The notes below the pieces were generated by a model. The model was not told the DNA's origin, made no database searches, and worked only from the letters and a program-made list of their open reading frames with translations. This document shows, piece after piece, positions 11,081 through 21,917 of a stretch of DNA of 64,000 nt. Position numbers and translations under genes: made by a program. The DNA lies in NCBI RefSeq assembly GCF_003111605.1, contig NZ_MZGU01000006.1, forward strand, positions 1-64,000, written 5' to 3'. The number at the start of each line of letters is the position of its first letter. Within the stretch, counting starts at the first letter, position 1. The DNA is from Methanobrevibacter woesei. Its GTDB lineage: Archaea > Methanobacteriota > Methanobacteria > Methanobacteriales > Methanobacteriaceae.

Positions 11081-12679
11081 TTAATTAAATTTTTCTGGGA
11101 CTTTAAATAAATCAAAGTCCTGAACATAATCTTTTTTTGTAATTTTTGCGATTTCAGCTTTTTGAAGTTCACTACCCAAATAAGCAGCATGTTCCATACG
11201 TGTAACTAATTTTTGATTAATTATTTCTTCATAAACTTCTTTAGCGGTAGTTCCTTCAATTATTAAATCTGGCTGATTCTTCTTAAAATGAATAGCAAAT
11301 ATTCTACTTTTATCAACAGTTGAACCATGTTTTACAGTGATTTTAAAACTGCCTGCAGGATCACGACTAAACTTCATAGGAGAATCCCTTTTAACTCTTT
11401 CAACTTCATCAATATCTACATCAACAAGATCTAATTTTATATGTTTATCTTTAAATTCTACCAAATTAATACCCAAATCTTTAGGAATAGAGTTTCTATT
11501 TTTAGCTAAAAACATCATTTTACTTGCAATAGCTAATTCATAAACACTACCTCTTGTTTTACCACTCTCTTCAGGAGTGAATAAAATACTTACTCCTAAT
11601 TCCATTCCAATACCTGCAAGAAGTGCATTAACACCTGTTGAATCAGCATCCATTAATTCAGAAACATTTCCTACACCAAAAAACATAGGCATAGGATTTA
11701 TCTTATGGAAATCATGACATGCAATAATTGATTCAACAATACTACTACTATTAACAGGATCTAAAATTAAATCAGCTACTCCTGAAACCCCTTCAGTTTT
11801 CTTAATAAGTTCAGCCATTGCATCCACCCTTTCTTTTGGAGTTTCAGGTGAAATTCCCTCAGTAAAGTTAGTTGGAAGCAGTACTGCAGGAACATCATAC
11901 TCTTTTAAAGTATCTCGAACTTTAGGTGCATTTCCTAAATCAACACTTAAAACAAAATCAATTCCATTTTCACAAGCCACTTTAATTTCTTTTGGGTTTA
12001 ATGTATCGATACTTAGAGGACGATTCCCAACAATTGGTCTTAAAGTATTAATTAAATCAGGAATTTTATCAGAGTAATCTTCTCCTGCAGCCATACCAAT
12101 ATCAACCATATCTGCTCCGGAATCAACAAAAAAATGGCATTTTTTAATTAAATCTTCTTTAGATAAAAAAGGAGCATTAGCTATTTCAGCAAGTACCCTC
12201 ATAGGAAAATCTTCACCAACTGGAAGGTTACCAATCATCATATTATTTGGCTTTTTAAGAAGTTCTTTAATTTTATCCTTATCATTTTCAAAATCTTCAA
12301 TGAATTTAAGTGCTTCTTTTCTTTTTTCTTCAGCTATTAATTTATCCGCAGGTTTATCCTCAGATAATTCAATTTTATCTAAAAGATTAATAACCATAGC
12401 TAAATCCGCCCCATCAGTAGAACCTTTAAATGTAGGAACACCAATCTCTTTGGTAATTTCACTAGTGCCCTTCTTAATTAATCCCGGTACTAAAATCAAA
12501 TCAATTTCATTTAGTTCATCAGAAAAATTTTCTTTAATTTCATTTATAATCTGATTAGGAGTTAAAAAAGCAGCTACCTGAGTATCTGCAACATGAACAA
12601 TAATATCTTCTTTTAAACCTTTAACAACATCTTTAATTAAAGGATAAGCCAAATTTCCAGTTATAATTAAAATTTTCAT
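11081..12679 (-). CDS. dihydropteroate synthase-related protein (TIGR00284 type)
   Basis: The N-terminal part ([29 protein letters not shown]) is archaeal-specific. The rest is a TIM barrel related to DHPS and methyltetrahydrofolate-binding proteins ([49 protein letters not shown]). Methanogens use it in or near tetrahydromethanopterin biosynthesis, but the exact reaction is uncertain to me. I place the start at 12679, where TGAGGC lies 6 nt upstream and the family N terminus begins; an upstream in-frame extension to 12793 is A/T-rich and implausible. The product is 532 residues. It converges with the Ser/Gly-rich gene. Confidence 0.75.
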   Translation of the reverse strand: MKILIITGNLAYPLIKDVVKGLKEDIIVHVADTQVAAFLTPNQIINEIKENFSDELNEIDLILVPGLIKKGTSEITKEIGVPTFKGSTDGADLAMVINLLDKIELSEDKPADKLIAEEKRKEALKFIEDFENDKDKIKELLKKPNNMMIGNLPVGEDFPMRVLAEIANAPFLSKEDLIKKCHFFVDSGADMVDIGMAAGEDYSDKIPDLINTLRPIVGNRPLSIDTLNPKEIKVACENGIDFVLSVDLGNAPKVRDTLKEYDVPAVLLPTNFTEGISPETPKERVDAMAELIKKTEGVSGVADLILDPVNSSSIVESIIACHDFHKINPMPMFFGVGNVSELMDADSTGVNALLAGIGMELGVSILFTPEESGKTRGSVYELAIASKMMFLAKNRNSIPKDLGINLVEFKDKHIKLDLVDVDIDEVERVKRDSPMKFSRDPAGSFKITVKHGSTVDKSRIFAIHFKKNQPDLIIEGTTAKEVYEEIINQKLVTRMEHAAYLGSELQKAEIAKITKKDYVQDFDLFKVPEKFN

Positions 12680-13014
12680 AAAATGCCTCATTGTTAATTC
12701 ATATTTATCATATAATTTATAATCATTAACAATATTTCTTAAATTAACTATATAATAATATAATATATTTTTACTCAAAATTAACCTAATCAAAAGATAA
12801 AAAGAAGCAATGAAAATTAAAAATCATATCAAAGTTGTTATAAAATCAATTAAAATATAAAACAAATAACTATTTTTCAAGAAAAATAATATATAAAAAT
12901 TAATCAAATTTAAAAATAAATGGGAAATTTTTATCAACTGTTAAAATAATATAAAACTTTATATATTTTGTAATTTATAATGATTATACATGATAAACTA
13001 TGGAGGAAAAATAA
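12680..13014. promoter_or_regulatory. divergent DHPS-like/por intergenic region with por promoter
   Basis: This 335 bp A+T-rich region has no coding frame. The plus-strand TATA box TTTATATATT lies at 12958-12967. GGAGG at 13002-13006 is the por ribosome site. No clear operator palindrome was found. Confidence 0.6.
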
Positions 13015-13539
13015 ATGATTGAGATTCGTTTTCACGGACGTGGAGGACAAGGATCTGTAACTGCTGCTGAAATTTTAGCAAAAGCAGCTTTTAAAGATGG
13101 TAAATATGTCCAAGCGTTTCCATTCTTTGGAGTAGAGCGTAGGGGTGCTCCAGTTATGGCTTTTACAAGAATTGACGATAAGCCAATCGATATTAGATAT
13201 CAAATATACACACCAGACTATGTTTTAGTTTTAGATGATGGATTAATGAATGTTATAGACGTGTTTTCAGGAGCTAAAGAAAATACTGAAGTAATTATTA
13301 ATATTGCAGAAGAATTTAAAGGAAAAGTAGATGTTCCAGTTCATTCCATTGATGCAACAGGAATTGCATTAGATATGTTAGGCCGTAATATTGTAAATAC
13401 AATTATTTTAGGTTATTTCGCTAAAAAAACCCAAGTTGTAAGTATCGATTCTTTAATTGAAGTTATTAAAGAAACATTCCCTGGAAAAGTCGGCGAATTA
13501 AATGCAGAAGCTACTAAAAAAGCCTACGAAATGGGTTAA
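13015..13539 (+). CDS. porC: pyruvate:ferredoxin oxidoreductase, gamma subunit
   Basis: This 174-residue subunit opens with the family motif [19 protein letters not shown] and contains [17 protein letters not shown], both typical of POR/OFOR gamma chains. POR reversibly joins acetyl-CoA and CO2 to pyruvate with reduced ferredoxin, feeding biosynthesis in methanogens. It is the first gene of porCDABEF, in the order known from Methanothermobacter. Spacing to porD is 23 bp. Confidence 0.96.
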   Translation: MIEIRFHGRGGQGSVTAAEILAKAAFKDGKYVQAFPFFGVERRGAPVMAFTRIDDKPIDIRYQIYTPDYVLVLDDGLMNVIDVFSGAKENTEVIINIAEEFKGKVDVPVHSIDATGIALDMLGRNIVNTIILGYFAKKTQVVSIDSLIEVIKETFPGKVGELNAEATKKAYEMG

Positions 13540-13562
13540 CTAATTTTTAAGGAGATTTATAT

Positions 13563-13805
13563 ATGGTATCACTAGGATGCGTTATTAAAACACCTGGAAA
13601 CAGTAGAAATAACAAAACTGGAAGTTGGAGAACATTTAAACCAATTTTAGATAAAGAAAAATGTGTAGACTGTGACAATTGTATTATATTTTGTCCAGAC
13701 TCTTCTGTAAATAAAGATCACGACATTGATTATGATTATTGTAAAGGTTGTGGAATCTGTTCCAATGAATGTCCAGTTAATGCAATCGAAATGATTAAAG
13801 AATAA
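13563..13805 (+). CDS. porD: pyruvate:ferredoxin oxidoreductase, delta (ferredoxin) subunit
   Basis: This 80-residue 2[4Fe-4S] ferredoxin subunit has the cluster motifs [12 protein letters not shown] and [12 protein letters not shown]. It passes electrons between the TPP site in PorB and external ferredoxin. It follows porC and precedes porA by 24 bp, with a GGAGAG site before the next gene. Confidence 0.95.
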   Translation: MVSLGCVIKTPGNSRNNKTGSWRTFKPILDKEKCVDCDNCIIFCPDSSVNKDHDIDYDYCKGCGICSNECPVNAIEMIKE

Positions 13806-13829
13806 ATTAAAAAAGGTAGGAGAGAATAC

Positions 13830-14975
13830 ATGAAAAAAGAAGTTATGACAGCAAATAAAGCAGTAGCTGAAGCTGTTAAATTATGTAAACCACAAGTCAT
13901 TCCTGTTTACCCGATTACTCCACAAACAACTATTTCTGAATACCTTGCTCAATTTGTAGCAGATGAAGAAATTGATGCAAAATATGTAAAAGTAGAATCA
14001 GAACATAGTGCAATGAGTGCCGCTGTAGGAGCAAGTGGTGCAGGAGTAAGAGTATTTACAGCAACATCATCACAAGGATTAATGTTAATGCATGAGATTA
14101 TATTTGCAGCAGCAGGTATGAGAACACCAATAGTTTTAGCAGATGCAAATAGGGCAATTTCATCCCCATTAAACATATGGAACGACCAACAAGATTCCAT
14201 TGCTCAAAGGGATTCTGGATGGTTACAAATATATGTAGAAAATGCACAAGAAGCATTAGATACTACTATAATGGCATTTAAAATTTCTGAAAATGAAAAA
14301 GTTTTATTACCATCCATGGTTTGTTTAGATGGATTTATTTTAACTCACACAGTAGAACCTGTTGAAATTCCAGAACAATCTAAAGTAGATGAATTTTTAC
14401 CTCCATATAACCCAAAACATTCCTATTTAGATCCAAATGAACCAATGTCAGTAGGTACATTAGCTGACCCTGATTACTACCTTGAAGCAAGACATAGTAT
14501 GCAAGTAGCTATGGAAAATTCATTAGAAGTAATTGAAGAAACCTGTAAAGAATTTGCAGAAAAATTTGGAAGAGAATATGGATTAGTTGACCCATACAAA
14601 TGCGAAGACGCAGATATTATTTTCGTTGCAATGGGTTCTGTCTGCAGTACTCTTAGAGTAATGGTAGATGAATTAAGAGCAAAAGGAGAAAAAGTAGGTT
14701 TACTCAAAGTAAGAGCTTACAGACCTTTCCCTGTAAAAGCTATTGATGAAATCGTTAAAAACTGTGAAAAATTAGCAGTTATCGATAAAAACGTTACCTT
14801 TGGAATTGGTGGAGCTTTATTCACAGATATTAAAGCAAAAATCCACAAAGATGCATATGGATTTATTGTTGGATTAGGTGGAAGAGACATCACACCAGAA
14901 TCAATATTAGAAGTTTATGAAAAAACCAAAAACCCTGAAAAAGAGGTTACTTGGATAGGACTTAAGGAGGAATAA
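13830..14975 (+). CDS. porA: pyruvate:ferredoxin oxidoreductase, alpha subunit
   Basis: The 381-residue alpha chain has the OFOR pyrimidine-binding domain at its N terminus. It begins with the conserved [12 protein letters not shown] and continues [32 protein letters not shown] and [14 protein letters not shown]. The C-terminal domain II contains [14 protein letters not shown]. It forms the catalytic heterotetramer with PorB, C and D. One base separates its stop from the porB start, so the two are translationally coupled. Confidence 0.96.
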   Translation: MKKEVMTANKAVAEAVKLCKPQVIPVYPITPQTTISEYLAQFVADEEIDAKYVKVESEHSAMSAAVGASGAGVRVFTATSSQGLMLMHEIIFAAAGMRTPIVLADANRAISSPLNIWNDQQDSIAQRDSGWLQIYVENAQEALDTTIMAFKISENEKVLLPSMVCLDGFILTHTVEPVEIPEQSKVDEFLPPYNPKHSYLDPNEPMSVGTLADPDYYLEARHSMQVAMENSLEVIEETCKEFAEKFGREYGLVDPYKCEDADIIFVAMGSVCSTLRVMVDELRAKGEKVGLLKVRAYRPFPVKAIDEIVKNCEKLAVIDKNVTFGIGGALFTDIKAKIHKDAYGFIVGLGGRDITPESILEVYEKTKNPEKEVTWIGLKEE

Positions 14976-14976
14976 A

Positions 14977-15843
14977 ATGAAAATACCTGAAGAAGAATTA
15001 TTAGCACCTGGTCACAGAGGATGTGCAGGATGTGGAGCTTCCATTGGAGTAAGATTAGCTCTTAAAGCATTAGGTAAAAACACCGTAGCTATTTCAGCTA
15101 CTGGATGTCTTGAAGTAATGACCACTCCTTATCCTGAAACTGCATGGGAAATTCCATGGATTCACGTAGCATTTGAAAACGCAGGAGCAGTTGCATCTGG
15201 TGTAGAAAGTGCACTTAGAATTCAAGGAAAAGATGATGTAAATGTTGTTGCTTTCGGAGGAGACGGAGGTACCGTAGATATCGGTTTACAATCCCTTTCT
15301 GGAGCAATGGAAAGAGGACATAATTTTACCTACATCTGTTATGATAACGAAGCATATATGAACACAGGTATTCAAAGAAGTGGAGCTACACCTTACGGTG
15401 CTTCAACAACTACTTCACCAGTAGGTAAAGACAGCTTTGGGGAAAACAAACCTAAAAAGAATATGCCAATGATTATGGCTGCTCATGGTATCCCATATGT
15501 AGCTACTGCATCAATCTCTTATCCTGAAGACTTCATGAAAAAAGTTAAAAAAGCTGCTGAAGTTGATGGACCTGCATACATCCACTTAAATCAGCCATGT
15601 ACTACTGGTTGGGGATATCCATCATCAAAAACCATTGAAATGGGTAGATTAGCAGTAGAAACTGGTTCCTGGATATTGTATGAAATTGAAAACGGAGAAT
15701 TCAATGTAACATACAGACCATCTGAAAGAAAACCAGTATCTGAATATTTAAAACCACAAAAAAGATTCAGACACTTAACTGAAGATCATATCGAAGAAAT
15801 ACAAAAACTTGTTGATAGTCAATGCGAAGAATTAGGATTATAA
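14977..15843 (+). CDS. porB: pyruvate:ferredoxin oxidoreductase, beta subunit
   Basis: This 288-residue TPP-binding subunit has the N-terminal cysteine pair of a proximal cluster ([11 protein letters not shown]). The Mg-TPP motif runs from GGDGGT to the Asn in [10 protein letters not shown], and a further Cys lies in [17 protein letters not shown] lies just before the ATG, at the end of porA. Confidence 0.96.
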   Translation: MKIPEEELLAPGHRGCAGCGASIGVRLALKALGKNTVAISATGCLEVMTTPYPETAWEIPWIHVAFENAGAVASGVESALRIQGKDDVNVVAFGGDGGTVDIGLQSLSGAMERGHNFTYICYDNEAYMNTGIQRSGATPYGASTTTSPVGKDSFGENKPKKNMPMIMAAHGIPYVATASISYPEDFMKKVKKAAEVDGPAYIHLNQPCTTGWGYPSSKTIEMGRLAVETGSWILYEIENGEFNVTYRPSERKPVSEYLKPQKRFRHLTEDHIEEIQKLVDSQCEELGL

Positions 15844-15859
15844 AAAGGAGAGGAGAACA

Positions 15860-16354
15860 TTGGAAAAAATAAATGTAAATAGAGAATTATGTGATGGATG
15901 TTTAGATTGTGAACATTCTTGTCAATCATTACATAGTTCTTCTAGAATCAAAATTTTAGAATATGATTCTTCTTTCTATCCCATAATTTGTCAGCAATGT
16001 GAAGATGCACCATGTGCTAAAATATGTCCAACAGAAGCAATGTCACAAACTGATGTTGACCATGATAAATGTATTGGCTGTGGATTATGCAGTATGGTTT
16101 GCCCATTTGGTGCAATTACAATTACAAACACTGCTGAAAAATGTAATCGCTGTGCAGATAGAGAAGAAGGACCTGCATGTATTAAAGCATGTTCTAAAAG
16201 AGCTATCTCTCTTATTAATCCAGAAAAACTTAAAGCAGCAAAACAAGAAAAGTATATTGCCAAACTCGCTGGAAAAACAAAAGGTAAGAGACAAAATAGC
16301 TTTGTCAATATCATAACATCAGGAGCTAGAACAAATAAGGTTCTAAAAGAATAA
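15860..16354 (+). CDS. porE: POR-associated ferredoxin-like protein PorE
   Basis: This 164-residue polyferredoxin-like protein resembles electron-transfer subunits of the HycB/DmsB type. Its four cysteine groups are CDGCLDCEHSC, CQQCEDAPCAKICP, CIGCGLCSMVCP and CNRC...CIKAC. In methanogens porE and porF are required for electron delivery to POR; this is family knowledge from Methanococcus. The start is TTG 15860, with GGAGAGGAG directly upstream. The C-terminal 40 residues are Lys-rich and without cysteine. Confidence 0.9.
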   Translation: MEKINVNRELCDGCLDCEHSCQSLHSSSRIKILEYDSSFYPIICQQCEDAPCAKICPTEAMSQTDVDHDKCIGCGLCSMVCPFGAITITNTAEKCNRCADREEGPACIKACSKRAISLINPEKLKAAKQEKYIAKLAGKTKGKRQNSFVNIITSGARTNKVLKE

Positions 16355-16366
16355 AGAGGTATTAAA

Positions 16367-16795
16367 ATGAGCGATTTAATATTTACTCCAGAACTTTGTG
16401 TGGACTGCATGAAATGTGAACGTAACTGTCCACAAAATTCAATGAAATTAGTTGATAAAGTTCCATTATTCTGTATGCATTGTAGTCCTGAAAAAGCTCC
16501 ATGTTTATTAATATGTCCAGAAGGTGCAATTGAAGCATTAGGTGGTGCAATTACCATCAACAATGAAAAATGTATTGGCTGTGGAGCATGTGAAAGAGCA
16601 TGTCCAATAGGAGCAATCCATATAGATGGTTTTGGAGATGTTCATAAATGCAACCTTTGCAATGACCAAGATGAAAAACAATGCGTCGCAAATTGCCCAA
16701 CTGGAGCTCTTAAAGACGATATAGACGAACAAATTGCAGAAAAACAGAAAAAAATAGCTAGTGAATTTAACAAAATTAAAGAAATTCTCAAATAG
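16367..16795 (+). CDS. porF: POR-associated ferredoxin-like protein PorF
   Basis: This 142-residue iron-sulfur protein is related to PorE. Its cysteine groups are CVDCMKCERNCP, CMHC...CLLICP, CIGCGACERACP and CNLC...CVANCP. It lies 12 bp after porE and ends the operon, with T-rich DNA at 16797-16829. It probably works with PorE as an electron carrier for anabolic pyruvate synthesis. Confidence 0.9.
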   Translation: MSDLIFTPELCVDCMKCERNCPQNSMKLVDKVPLFCMHCSPEKAPCLLICPEGAIEALGGAITINNEKCIGCGACERACPIGAIHIDGFGDVHKCNLCNDQDEKQCVANCPTGALKDDIDEQIAEKQKKIASEFNKIKEILK

Positions 16796-16848
16796 CTATT
16801 TTTATTTACTTTTTTTACTTATTTTTTCATCAAATTATATTAAACAAA

Positions 16849-16910
16849 ACTATATAAGACCACTATTATAAAATTAATAATAGTTTTATTTTTAAAAAAT
16901 TTTATAAAGG
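16849..16910 (+). promoter_or_regulatory. fumA promoter with inverted repeat
   Basis: A TATA-like CTATATAAG lies at about 16850-16858. A perfect 8-bp inverted repeat with 7-nt spacer (ACTATTAT/ATAATAGT, 16862-16884) covers the predicted transcription start, and AAAGG at 16907-16910 is the ribosome site before TTG 16919. The repeat may be an operator or a small leader hairpin. Confidence 0.5.
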
Positions 16911-16918
16911 TTTTAACA

Positions 16919-17758
16919 TTGATTAGTCAAGACACAATTAAAGAAGCAGTTTATGAACTTTACAAAGAAGCTGTCATAAATCTCTCAGAAGATATGAAAA
17001 AATCACTTGAAGATGCTCTTAAAAATGAGACTCATGAATTAGGTAAACTAAATATTAAAGCTATCCTTAAAAATATTGAAATAGCTGAAGAAAAAGGAAT
17101 TCCAATGTGCCAAGATACAGGTCTTCCCGTGATTTTTATTAAACTTGGAAATGTTGAAGTTGAAAATCTTAGAAAAGGAATCGAAGAGGGAATCATAAAA
17201 GCAACTAAAGAAATTCCAATAAGACCAAATATCGTAGATCCAATAACAAGAGAAAATACAAATATTAATGTTGGAACTGCAATCCCTCCAATAGATATTG
17301 AACTAATTGATGAAGATTACCTTGAAATTACTATTCTACCTAAAGGATTCGGTTCAGAAAACAATAATGCTTTAAAAATGGCATTACCTGCAGAAGGAAT
17401 TGAAGGAATTAAAAAATTTGTTGTTGAATCTGTTCTTAAAGCTAAAGGTAAACCTTGCCCTCCAACCGTTGTTGGTGTAGGTATTGGAGGAACCTCAGAT
17501 TTAGCTTTGAAATTAGGTAAAAAAGCATTATTAGGAGAAATCGGAAAAAGAAATCCTAATCCAACAATTGCTAATCTAGAAAAAGAAATAATGGATGAAA
17601 TTAATGCAAGTGGAATAGGACCTATGGGATTAGGTGGAAAAACAACAACCCTTGATGTAAAAATCTTAAAAGCACATACTCATACTGCAGGACTTCCTGT
17701 TGGAGTATGCATACAATGTTGGGCAAATAGACATGCTACAACTAAAATTTATGATTAA
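16919..17758 (+). CDS. fumA: fumarate hydratase class I, alpha subunit
   Basis: The 279-residue protein is the N-terminal half of two-subunit class I fumarases (also related to L-tartrate dehydratase). It keeps the cluster cysteines in [11 protein letters not shown] and [13 protein letters not shown], and a third in [12 protein letters not shown]. It hydrates fumarate to malate within the incomplete reductive TCA route of methanogens. The beta subunit gene is not next to it and must lie elsewhere. The start codon is TTG with AAAGG 8 nt upstream. Confidence 0.9.
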   Translation: MISQDTIKEAVYELYKEAVINLSEDMKKSLEDALKNETHELGKLNIKAILKNIEIAEEKGIPMCQDTGLPVIFIKLGNVEVENLRKGIEEGIIKATKEIPIRPNIVDPITRENTNINVGTAIPPIDIELIDEDYLEITILPKGFGSENNNALKMALPAEGIEGIKKFVVESVLKAKGKPCPPTVVGVGIGGTSDLALKLGKKALLGEIGKRNPNPTIANLEKEIMDEINASGIGPMGLGGKTTTLDVKILKAHTHTAGLPVGVCIQCWANRHATTKIYD

Positions 17759-17795
17759 AAAAAAAAATAAAAAATAGAATTGATTATAAAAATAA

Positions 17796-18485
17796 TCAAT
17801 TTTCTTCTTTTAATTGTTCAATACGAGGTCTTCTGTTAGTATTAATAAATACAACTCTGTCCCCAATCTGAACAACTCTGTCCCCTATCCTTTCCAAATA
17901 TCTTGTAAGGAAAAGAAGGTTAATAATACCTAATGCAAAATCTGTTTTTTGAGCTACAAGTTGAGTGATTTGTCTTAAAATAGAATCAAATAAATCATCT
18001 ACTTTATCATCATCAACAGCCAATTCTTTAGCTCTTGAGATATCCTGATTTATAAAAGAACTGAAACCTTTAGTTAACATAATTTGTACATAATCAATCA
18101 TAAACTGTACATCACTTTTTAATTGTTCAGAAATTTTAATATCTTTAATTTCATTACAAGCTTCAGCAATATTTCTACATAAATATGCAATTCTTTTAAT
18201 GTGAGACATTACACGGATAGAAGATTCAACATAAAGCAAATCACTAGCAAGAGGTTGTTCAACAGCTATGAAACGAATACAACTTCTTTCAATCTCATAA
18301 CCATATATATCCATTTCTTTACTTTTTTCAACAACTTCATCAGCTTTCTTTTGATCGTATTTTTCAAATAAAGAAATAGCTTTCTTGTATAAACTTACTG
18401 TTTCATTACAATAATTTTCTAGCTCTAATCTAATTGATTTAATCCTTTCTTTGAAAACAACACTTGGATATTTTTTATTTGGCAT
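17796..18485 (-). CDS. phoU: phosphate signalling protein PhoU
   Basis: This 229-residue all-helical protein has two PhoU three-helix repeats with the E/D-x-x-x-D metal-binding helices (YLERIGDRVVQIGDRV near the C terminus, IKRIAYLCRNIAEACNEI in the first repeat). PhoU restrains the PstSCAB transporter when phosphate is sufficient. It is the last gene of the operon. GGTGATAAA precedes the ATG, a typical GGTGAT+3 spacing in this genome. Confidence 0.93.
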   Translation of the reverse strand: MPNKKYPSVVFKERIKSIRLELENYCNETVSLYKKAISLFEKYDQKKADEVVEKSKEMDIYGYEIERSCIRFIAVEQPLASDLLYVESSIRVMSHIKRIAYLCRNIAEACNEIKDIKISEQLKSDVQFMIDYVQIMLTKGFSSFINQDISRAKELAVDDDKVDDLFDSILRQITQLVAQKTDFALGIINLLFLTRYLERIGDRVVQIGDRVVFINTNRRPRIEQLKEEN

Positions 18486-18500
18486 TTTATCACCTTTAAT

Positions 18501-19250
18501 TTATCCGAACCTACCAGTAATATATTCTTCAGTTCTTTTTTCTTTAGGGTTTACAAATATTTGATCTGTTAATCCGCTTTCAATAATTTCACCATTTAAG
18601 AAGAATGAAGTATATTCAGAAACTCTTGTTGCTTGTTGCATATTGTGAGTAACCATAACAATAGTATAATCTTCTTTAAGAGAATGTATTAAATCTTCGA
18701 TTTTTAATGTTGAAATTGGATCTAAAGCAGAACAAGGTTCATCCATAAGGATAACATCTGGACTTGTAGCAATAGTACGAGCAATACATAACCTTTGTTG
18801 TTGACCACCAGATAAACCCATAGCAGACATATCAAGTTTATCTTTAACTTCATCCCAAATTGCTGCAGCTTTTAAACTTTCTTCAACAACTTGAGCAATA
18901 TGATCTTTGTCAGTTTCACCATGTATTTTTAATCCATAAGCTACATTTTCAAATATTGATTTTGGGAATGGATTAGGTTTCTGGAATACCATTCCAACTC
19001 TTCTTCTTAAATCTACAACATCTACAGAATCATCATAAATGTCAACACCATCTAAATATATATTTCCTTCATGTCTAAATGTTGGTGTTAAGTCATTCAT
19101 CCTATTAATAGTTCTAATAAATGTGGATTTACCACAACCAGAAGGTCCAATAAGAGCAGTTACAGAATTTTTTGGAACCTCCATATTAAGATCTTTTAGG
19201 ATATGGGCTTCCCCAAAGTAAGTATTTAAATTTTCAACTTTAATTTTCAT
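18501..19250 (-). CDS. pstB: phosphate ABC transporter ATP-binding protein PstB
   Basis: This 249-residue ABC ATPase has Walker [10 protein letters not shown] at about 33-41, signature LSGGQQQR and Walker [14 protein letters not shown]. The PstB-typical insertion [24 protein letters not shown] is present. It powers phosphate uptake through PstA/PstC. It follows pstA by 3 bp and precedes phoU by 15 bp. Confidence 0.96.
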   Translation of the reverse strand: MKIKVENLNTYFGEAHILKDLNMEVPKNSVTALIGPSGCGKSTFIRTINRMNDLTPTFRHEGNIYLDGVDIYDDSVDVVDLRRRVGMVFQKPNPFPKSIFENVAYGLKIHGETDKDHIAQVVEESLKAAAIWDEVKDKLDMSAMGLSGGQQQRLCIARTIATSPDVILMDEPCSALDPISTLKIEDLIHSLKEDYTIVMVTHNMQQATRVSEYTSFFLNGEIIESGLTDQIFVNPKEKRTEEYITGRFG

Positions 19251-19253
19251 TAG

Positions 19254-20099
19254 TTATCTCCCCATCATTTTTCTTTGATACCTATCCACAACGAAATTGG
19301 TTATAATAGTTAATATCAATACAATTATAACAAGAACAGCCGCAGTTCCATATGCATTATCTAAAGAAATACCTTCAGTAGCTAATACATACAAGTGAAG
19401 TGGTAATGGTCTACCAGGATCAAATATAGAAATAGGAACTGTCAATGCTGAACCTACTGCATACATAACAGCAGCAGCTTCTGAAATAGCCCTTGTCATA
19501 GCAAGAATAATACCTGTAATAATACCTGGAATAGCTGCAGGTAAAACAACAGAATAAATTGTTTGCCATTTAGTAGCACCTAACCCATAACTTCCTTCTT
19601 TATAACTCTCTGGAATTGAAGTTAATGTTACCTCAGCAACTTGGAAGATAGTAGGAATTGCCATAATAGCTAGTACTAAACCAGCAGACAAAATAGACCA
19701 ACCTAATTGTAAAAATACAACGAAAAACGCTAACCCGAATAAACCAAATACAATAGATGGAATAGAAGCTAAAGTCTCTGAACCAAATCTAATAAATTTA
19801 ATAATTTTTTGGTTAGTAGCATATTCAGACATATAAATAGCTGCTCCAACACCAAGAGGAGTTGCAATAATTGCAGCTATAAGAACCACATATATACTGG
19901 ATATAATCATTGGGAAAATACCACCAGCTTCACCAGAATCAATAGGTTCTCCAAGTAAAAAATCAAGATTTACTACAGGAAGTCCTTTAATTAAAATATA
20001 ACCTAAAATAATAATCAGAATCAACAAAGTAGCAATTCCAGATAATATGAAAATACCGTTCATAATTTTTTGAGAGGTTTTAGGAGTCATAATACTCAT
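19254..20099 (-). CDS. pstA: phosphate ABC transporter permease PstA
   Basis: This 281-residue membrane protein has six segments and the EAA loop [27 protein letters not shown], as in PstA. It forms the phosphate channel with PstC. The gap to pstC is 2 bp and the start lies within reach of a GGTG upstream of the pstC stop, so expression is coupled. Confidence 0.94.
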   Translation of the reverse strand: MSIMTPKTSQKIMNGIFILSGIATLLILIIILGYILIKGLPVVNLDFLLGEPIDSGEAGGIFPMIISSIYVVLIAAIIATPLGVGAAIYMSEYATNQKIIKFIRFGSETLASIPSIVFGLFGLAFFVVFLQLGWSILSAGLVLAIMAIPTIFQVAEVTLTSIPESYKEGSYGLGATKWQTIYSVVLPAAIPGIITGIILAMTRAISEAAAVMYAVGSALTVPISIFDPGRPLPLHLYVLATEGISLDNAYGTAAVLVIIVLILTIITNFVVDRYQRKMMGR

Positions 20100-20101
20100 A
20101 A

Positions 20102-20977
20102 TTAAGCACCTCCATCACTATCAATACCATATTTGTTTTGTACATAGTTTGCAATTAATAATAATACAATAATAATCAAGAACAATACTACTGCAGTTCC
20201 AAATAATGCATTATAATGTAAACCAGTAGCATAACCCATTTCTAATGCAATGTTAGAAGTAAGAGTTCTTACAGGTTCAAATATGGATCCTGGAATTTGA
20301 GCAACGTTACCTGCAACCATAATAACTGCTAAAGTTTCACCAATAGCCCTCCCAATACCCAAAATAATCGCGGTGATAATTCCAGGTAAAGCAGTTGGGA
20401 AAATAATATGACGTATTGTTTGCCAGTGAGTTGAACCAAGACCTAATGCAGCTTCTTTAAATTCATGAGGTACTGCTTTAATAGCATCTTGTGAAACAGA
20501 TATAATTGTTGGCAAAATCATAACAGCTAAAATTAAAGCTGCAGTAAATACACTGAAACCAGTACCTCCAAAACTTTCACGAATTATAGGTACAACAACA
20601 GTGAGACCAAAGAAACCGTATACTACGGATGGAATACCTGCTAAAGTTTGGATAACTGGTTTTAATATTAATCTAACTTTATTAGGAGCAACTTCTTCCA
20701 TGAAAATAGCACATAATAAAGATAAAGGAACTGCCATAACTAATGAAAGTAATGTTACATAGATAGAACCTACAATCATTGGCAGTACACCATACTGGTT
20801 GTCACCTGGAGACCATATCATGCCTGCTAAGAAATGGAAAAATCCATATTCTTGGAAAGCAGGTACTGCTTCACTTATGATGAATACCAATATGATTAAA
20901 ATTATAAAAATAGAAAGGATTGCTGTAATGAAAAGTCCCTTTTCTATTAATATTTCATCAAAATTTTTACTCTCCAT
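20102..20977 (-). CDS. pstC: phosphate ABC transporter permease PstC
   Basis: This permease of about 291 residues has six membrane segments and the EAA loop [25 protein letters not shown]. The reading frame extends to 20986, but TGTGAT four bases upstream favours the ATG at 20977 ([13 protein letters not shown]). ATG 20983 overlaps that ribosome site. It pairs with PstA and the upstream binding proteins. Confidence 0.93.
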   Translation of the reverse strand: MESKNFDEILIEKGLFITAILSIFIILIILVFIISEAVPAFQEYGFFHFLAGMIWSPGDNQYGVLPMIVGSIYVTLLSLVMAVPLSLLCAIFMEEVAPNKVRLILKPVIQTLAGIPSVVYGFFGLTVVVPIIRESFGGTGFSVFTAALILAVMILPTIISVSQDAIKAVPHEFKEAALGLGSTHWQTIRHIIFPTALPGIITAIILGIGRAIGETLAVIMVAGNVAQIPGSIFEPVRTLTSNIALEMGYATGLHYNALFGTAVVLFLIIIVLLLIANYVQNKYGIDSDGGA

Positions 20978-21001
20978 ATACATCACACATTAATTATAAT
21001 A

Positions 21002-21811
21002 TTAATTTGGTGGAACAATTTTAGCATCTATAATTATTTGTTCTCCTTCAGGAGATTTAATCCAATCTACAAAATCATGCACTGCTTGAGAATAGTTATC
21101 TTCATTAATAACAAATAAAAATGGTCTTTGAAGTTCATAAGAACCATCAGCTATAGTTTCTTCAGAAACAATAACATTATTAACTGTAAGAGATTTTACA
21201 TCATCACTCATATGTGCAAAAGACATATATCCAATAGCTCCAGGATCTGTAGAAACTGCTTGCTTAACAGATTCAGTAGAACTTTGAACAATAGCATCAG
21301 ATTTAATGTCTTCATCACCCATAACAATACTCTCAAAAGCATCTCTAGTACCAGAACCTTCTTCACGAGTCACAACATGAATTTCTTCATCAGGTCCTCC
21401 TAATTCTTTCCAATTAGTTATTTCACCACTAAAAATCTGGTTTATCTGATCAGTAGATAAATCATTAATAGTATTACTATTATGAACCCCAATAACAATA
21501 CCCTCTTTACCTAATTCCACAGTTTCAACACCAACACTATCCTCAGCAGATAATTCCTTAGAACTTGTACCTATATCAGCAATACCTTGCGATACTGATC
21601 TAATACCCATTCCGGAACCTCCGCCTTGAACATTGACTTGAATATCATCCCGATTACCAACATATTCAGTGGCTAATTGTTCAGCTAATGGTTGTACGGA
21701 TGTAGATCCGGCTATATCTATCCTATCTTTATCAAATCCAGAAATTATAGATATTGCAATAATTACAATAATTATAACAACTAAAATTAAACCTTTATAT
21801 TTTGTTTTCAT
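21002..21811 (-). CDS. pstS: phosphate-binding protein PstS (paralog 2)
   Basis: The 269-residue protein has a single N-terminal hydrophobic segment (residues 7-25) serving as signal or anchor. The phosphate-binding fold begins at IDIAGSTSVQPLAEQLA and contains GGGSGMGIRSVSQG and REEGSGTRDAFES, typical ligand loops. No lipobox Cys is seen, so it is probably held by its N-terminal helix. It is the first gene of the pstSCAB-phoU run. A TATA (TTTATAG) is centred near 21848. It is a close paralog of the next gene upstream. Confidence 0.93.
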   Translation of the reverse strand: MKTKYKGLILVVIIIVIIAISIISGFDKDRIDIAGSTSVQPLAEQLATEYVGNRDDIQVNVQGGGSGMGIRSVSQGIADIGTSSKELSAEDSVGVETVELGKEGIVIGVHNSNTINDLSTDQINQIFSGEITNWKELGGPDEEIHVVTREEGSGTRDAFESIVMGDEDIKSDAIVQSSTESVKQAVSTDPGAIGYMSFAHMSDDVKSLTVNNVIVSEETIADGSYELQRPFLFVINEDNYSQAVHDFVDWIKSPEGEQIIIDAKIVPPN

Positions 21812-21886
21812 GATAAAACCCTAATAAAAGATTTAACTTAAAAACTATAAATAAATTAAGATTTTAAAATGAAAAAAAATAAATGA

Positions 21887-21907
21887 ATATGGTCATCGAC
21901 CATATTG
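21887..21907 (-). terminator. hairpin terminator between the two pstS genes
   Basis: AATATGGTC and GACCATATT form a perfect 9-bp stem with a 3-nt loop (ATC). On the minus strand it is followed closely by a T8 run (plus strand 21869-21879). It separates the upstream pstS from the pstSCAB operon and probably causes partial termination, giving excess binding protein. Confidence 0.7.
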
Positions 21908-21917
21908 ACAATTAAAC

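Noticed and set aside
15991-16563. 190-codon minus frame across porE/porF
   Set aside because: It mirrors the Cys-rich repeats of the two ferredoxin genes. Its Ser/His-rich translation has no domain and no start signal.
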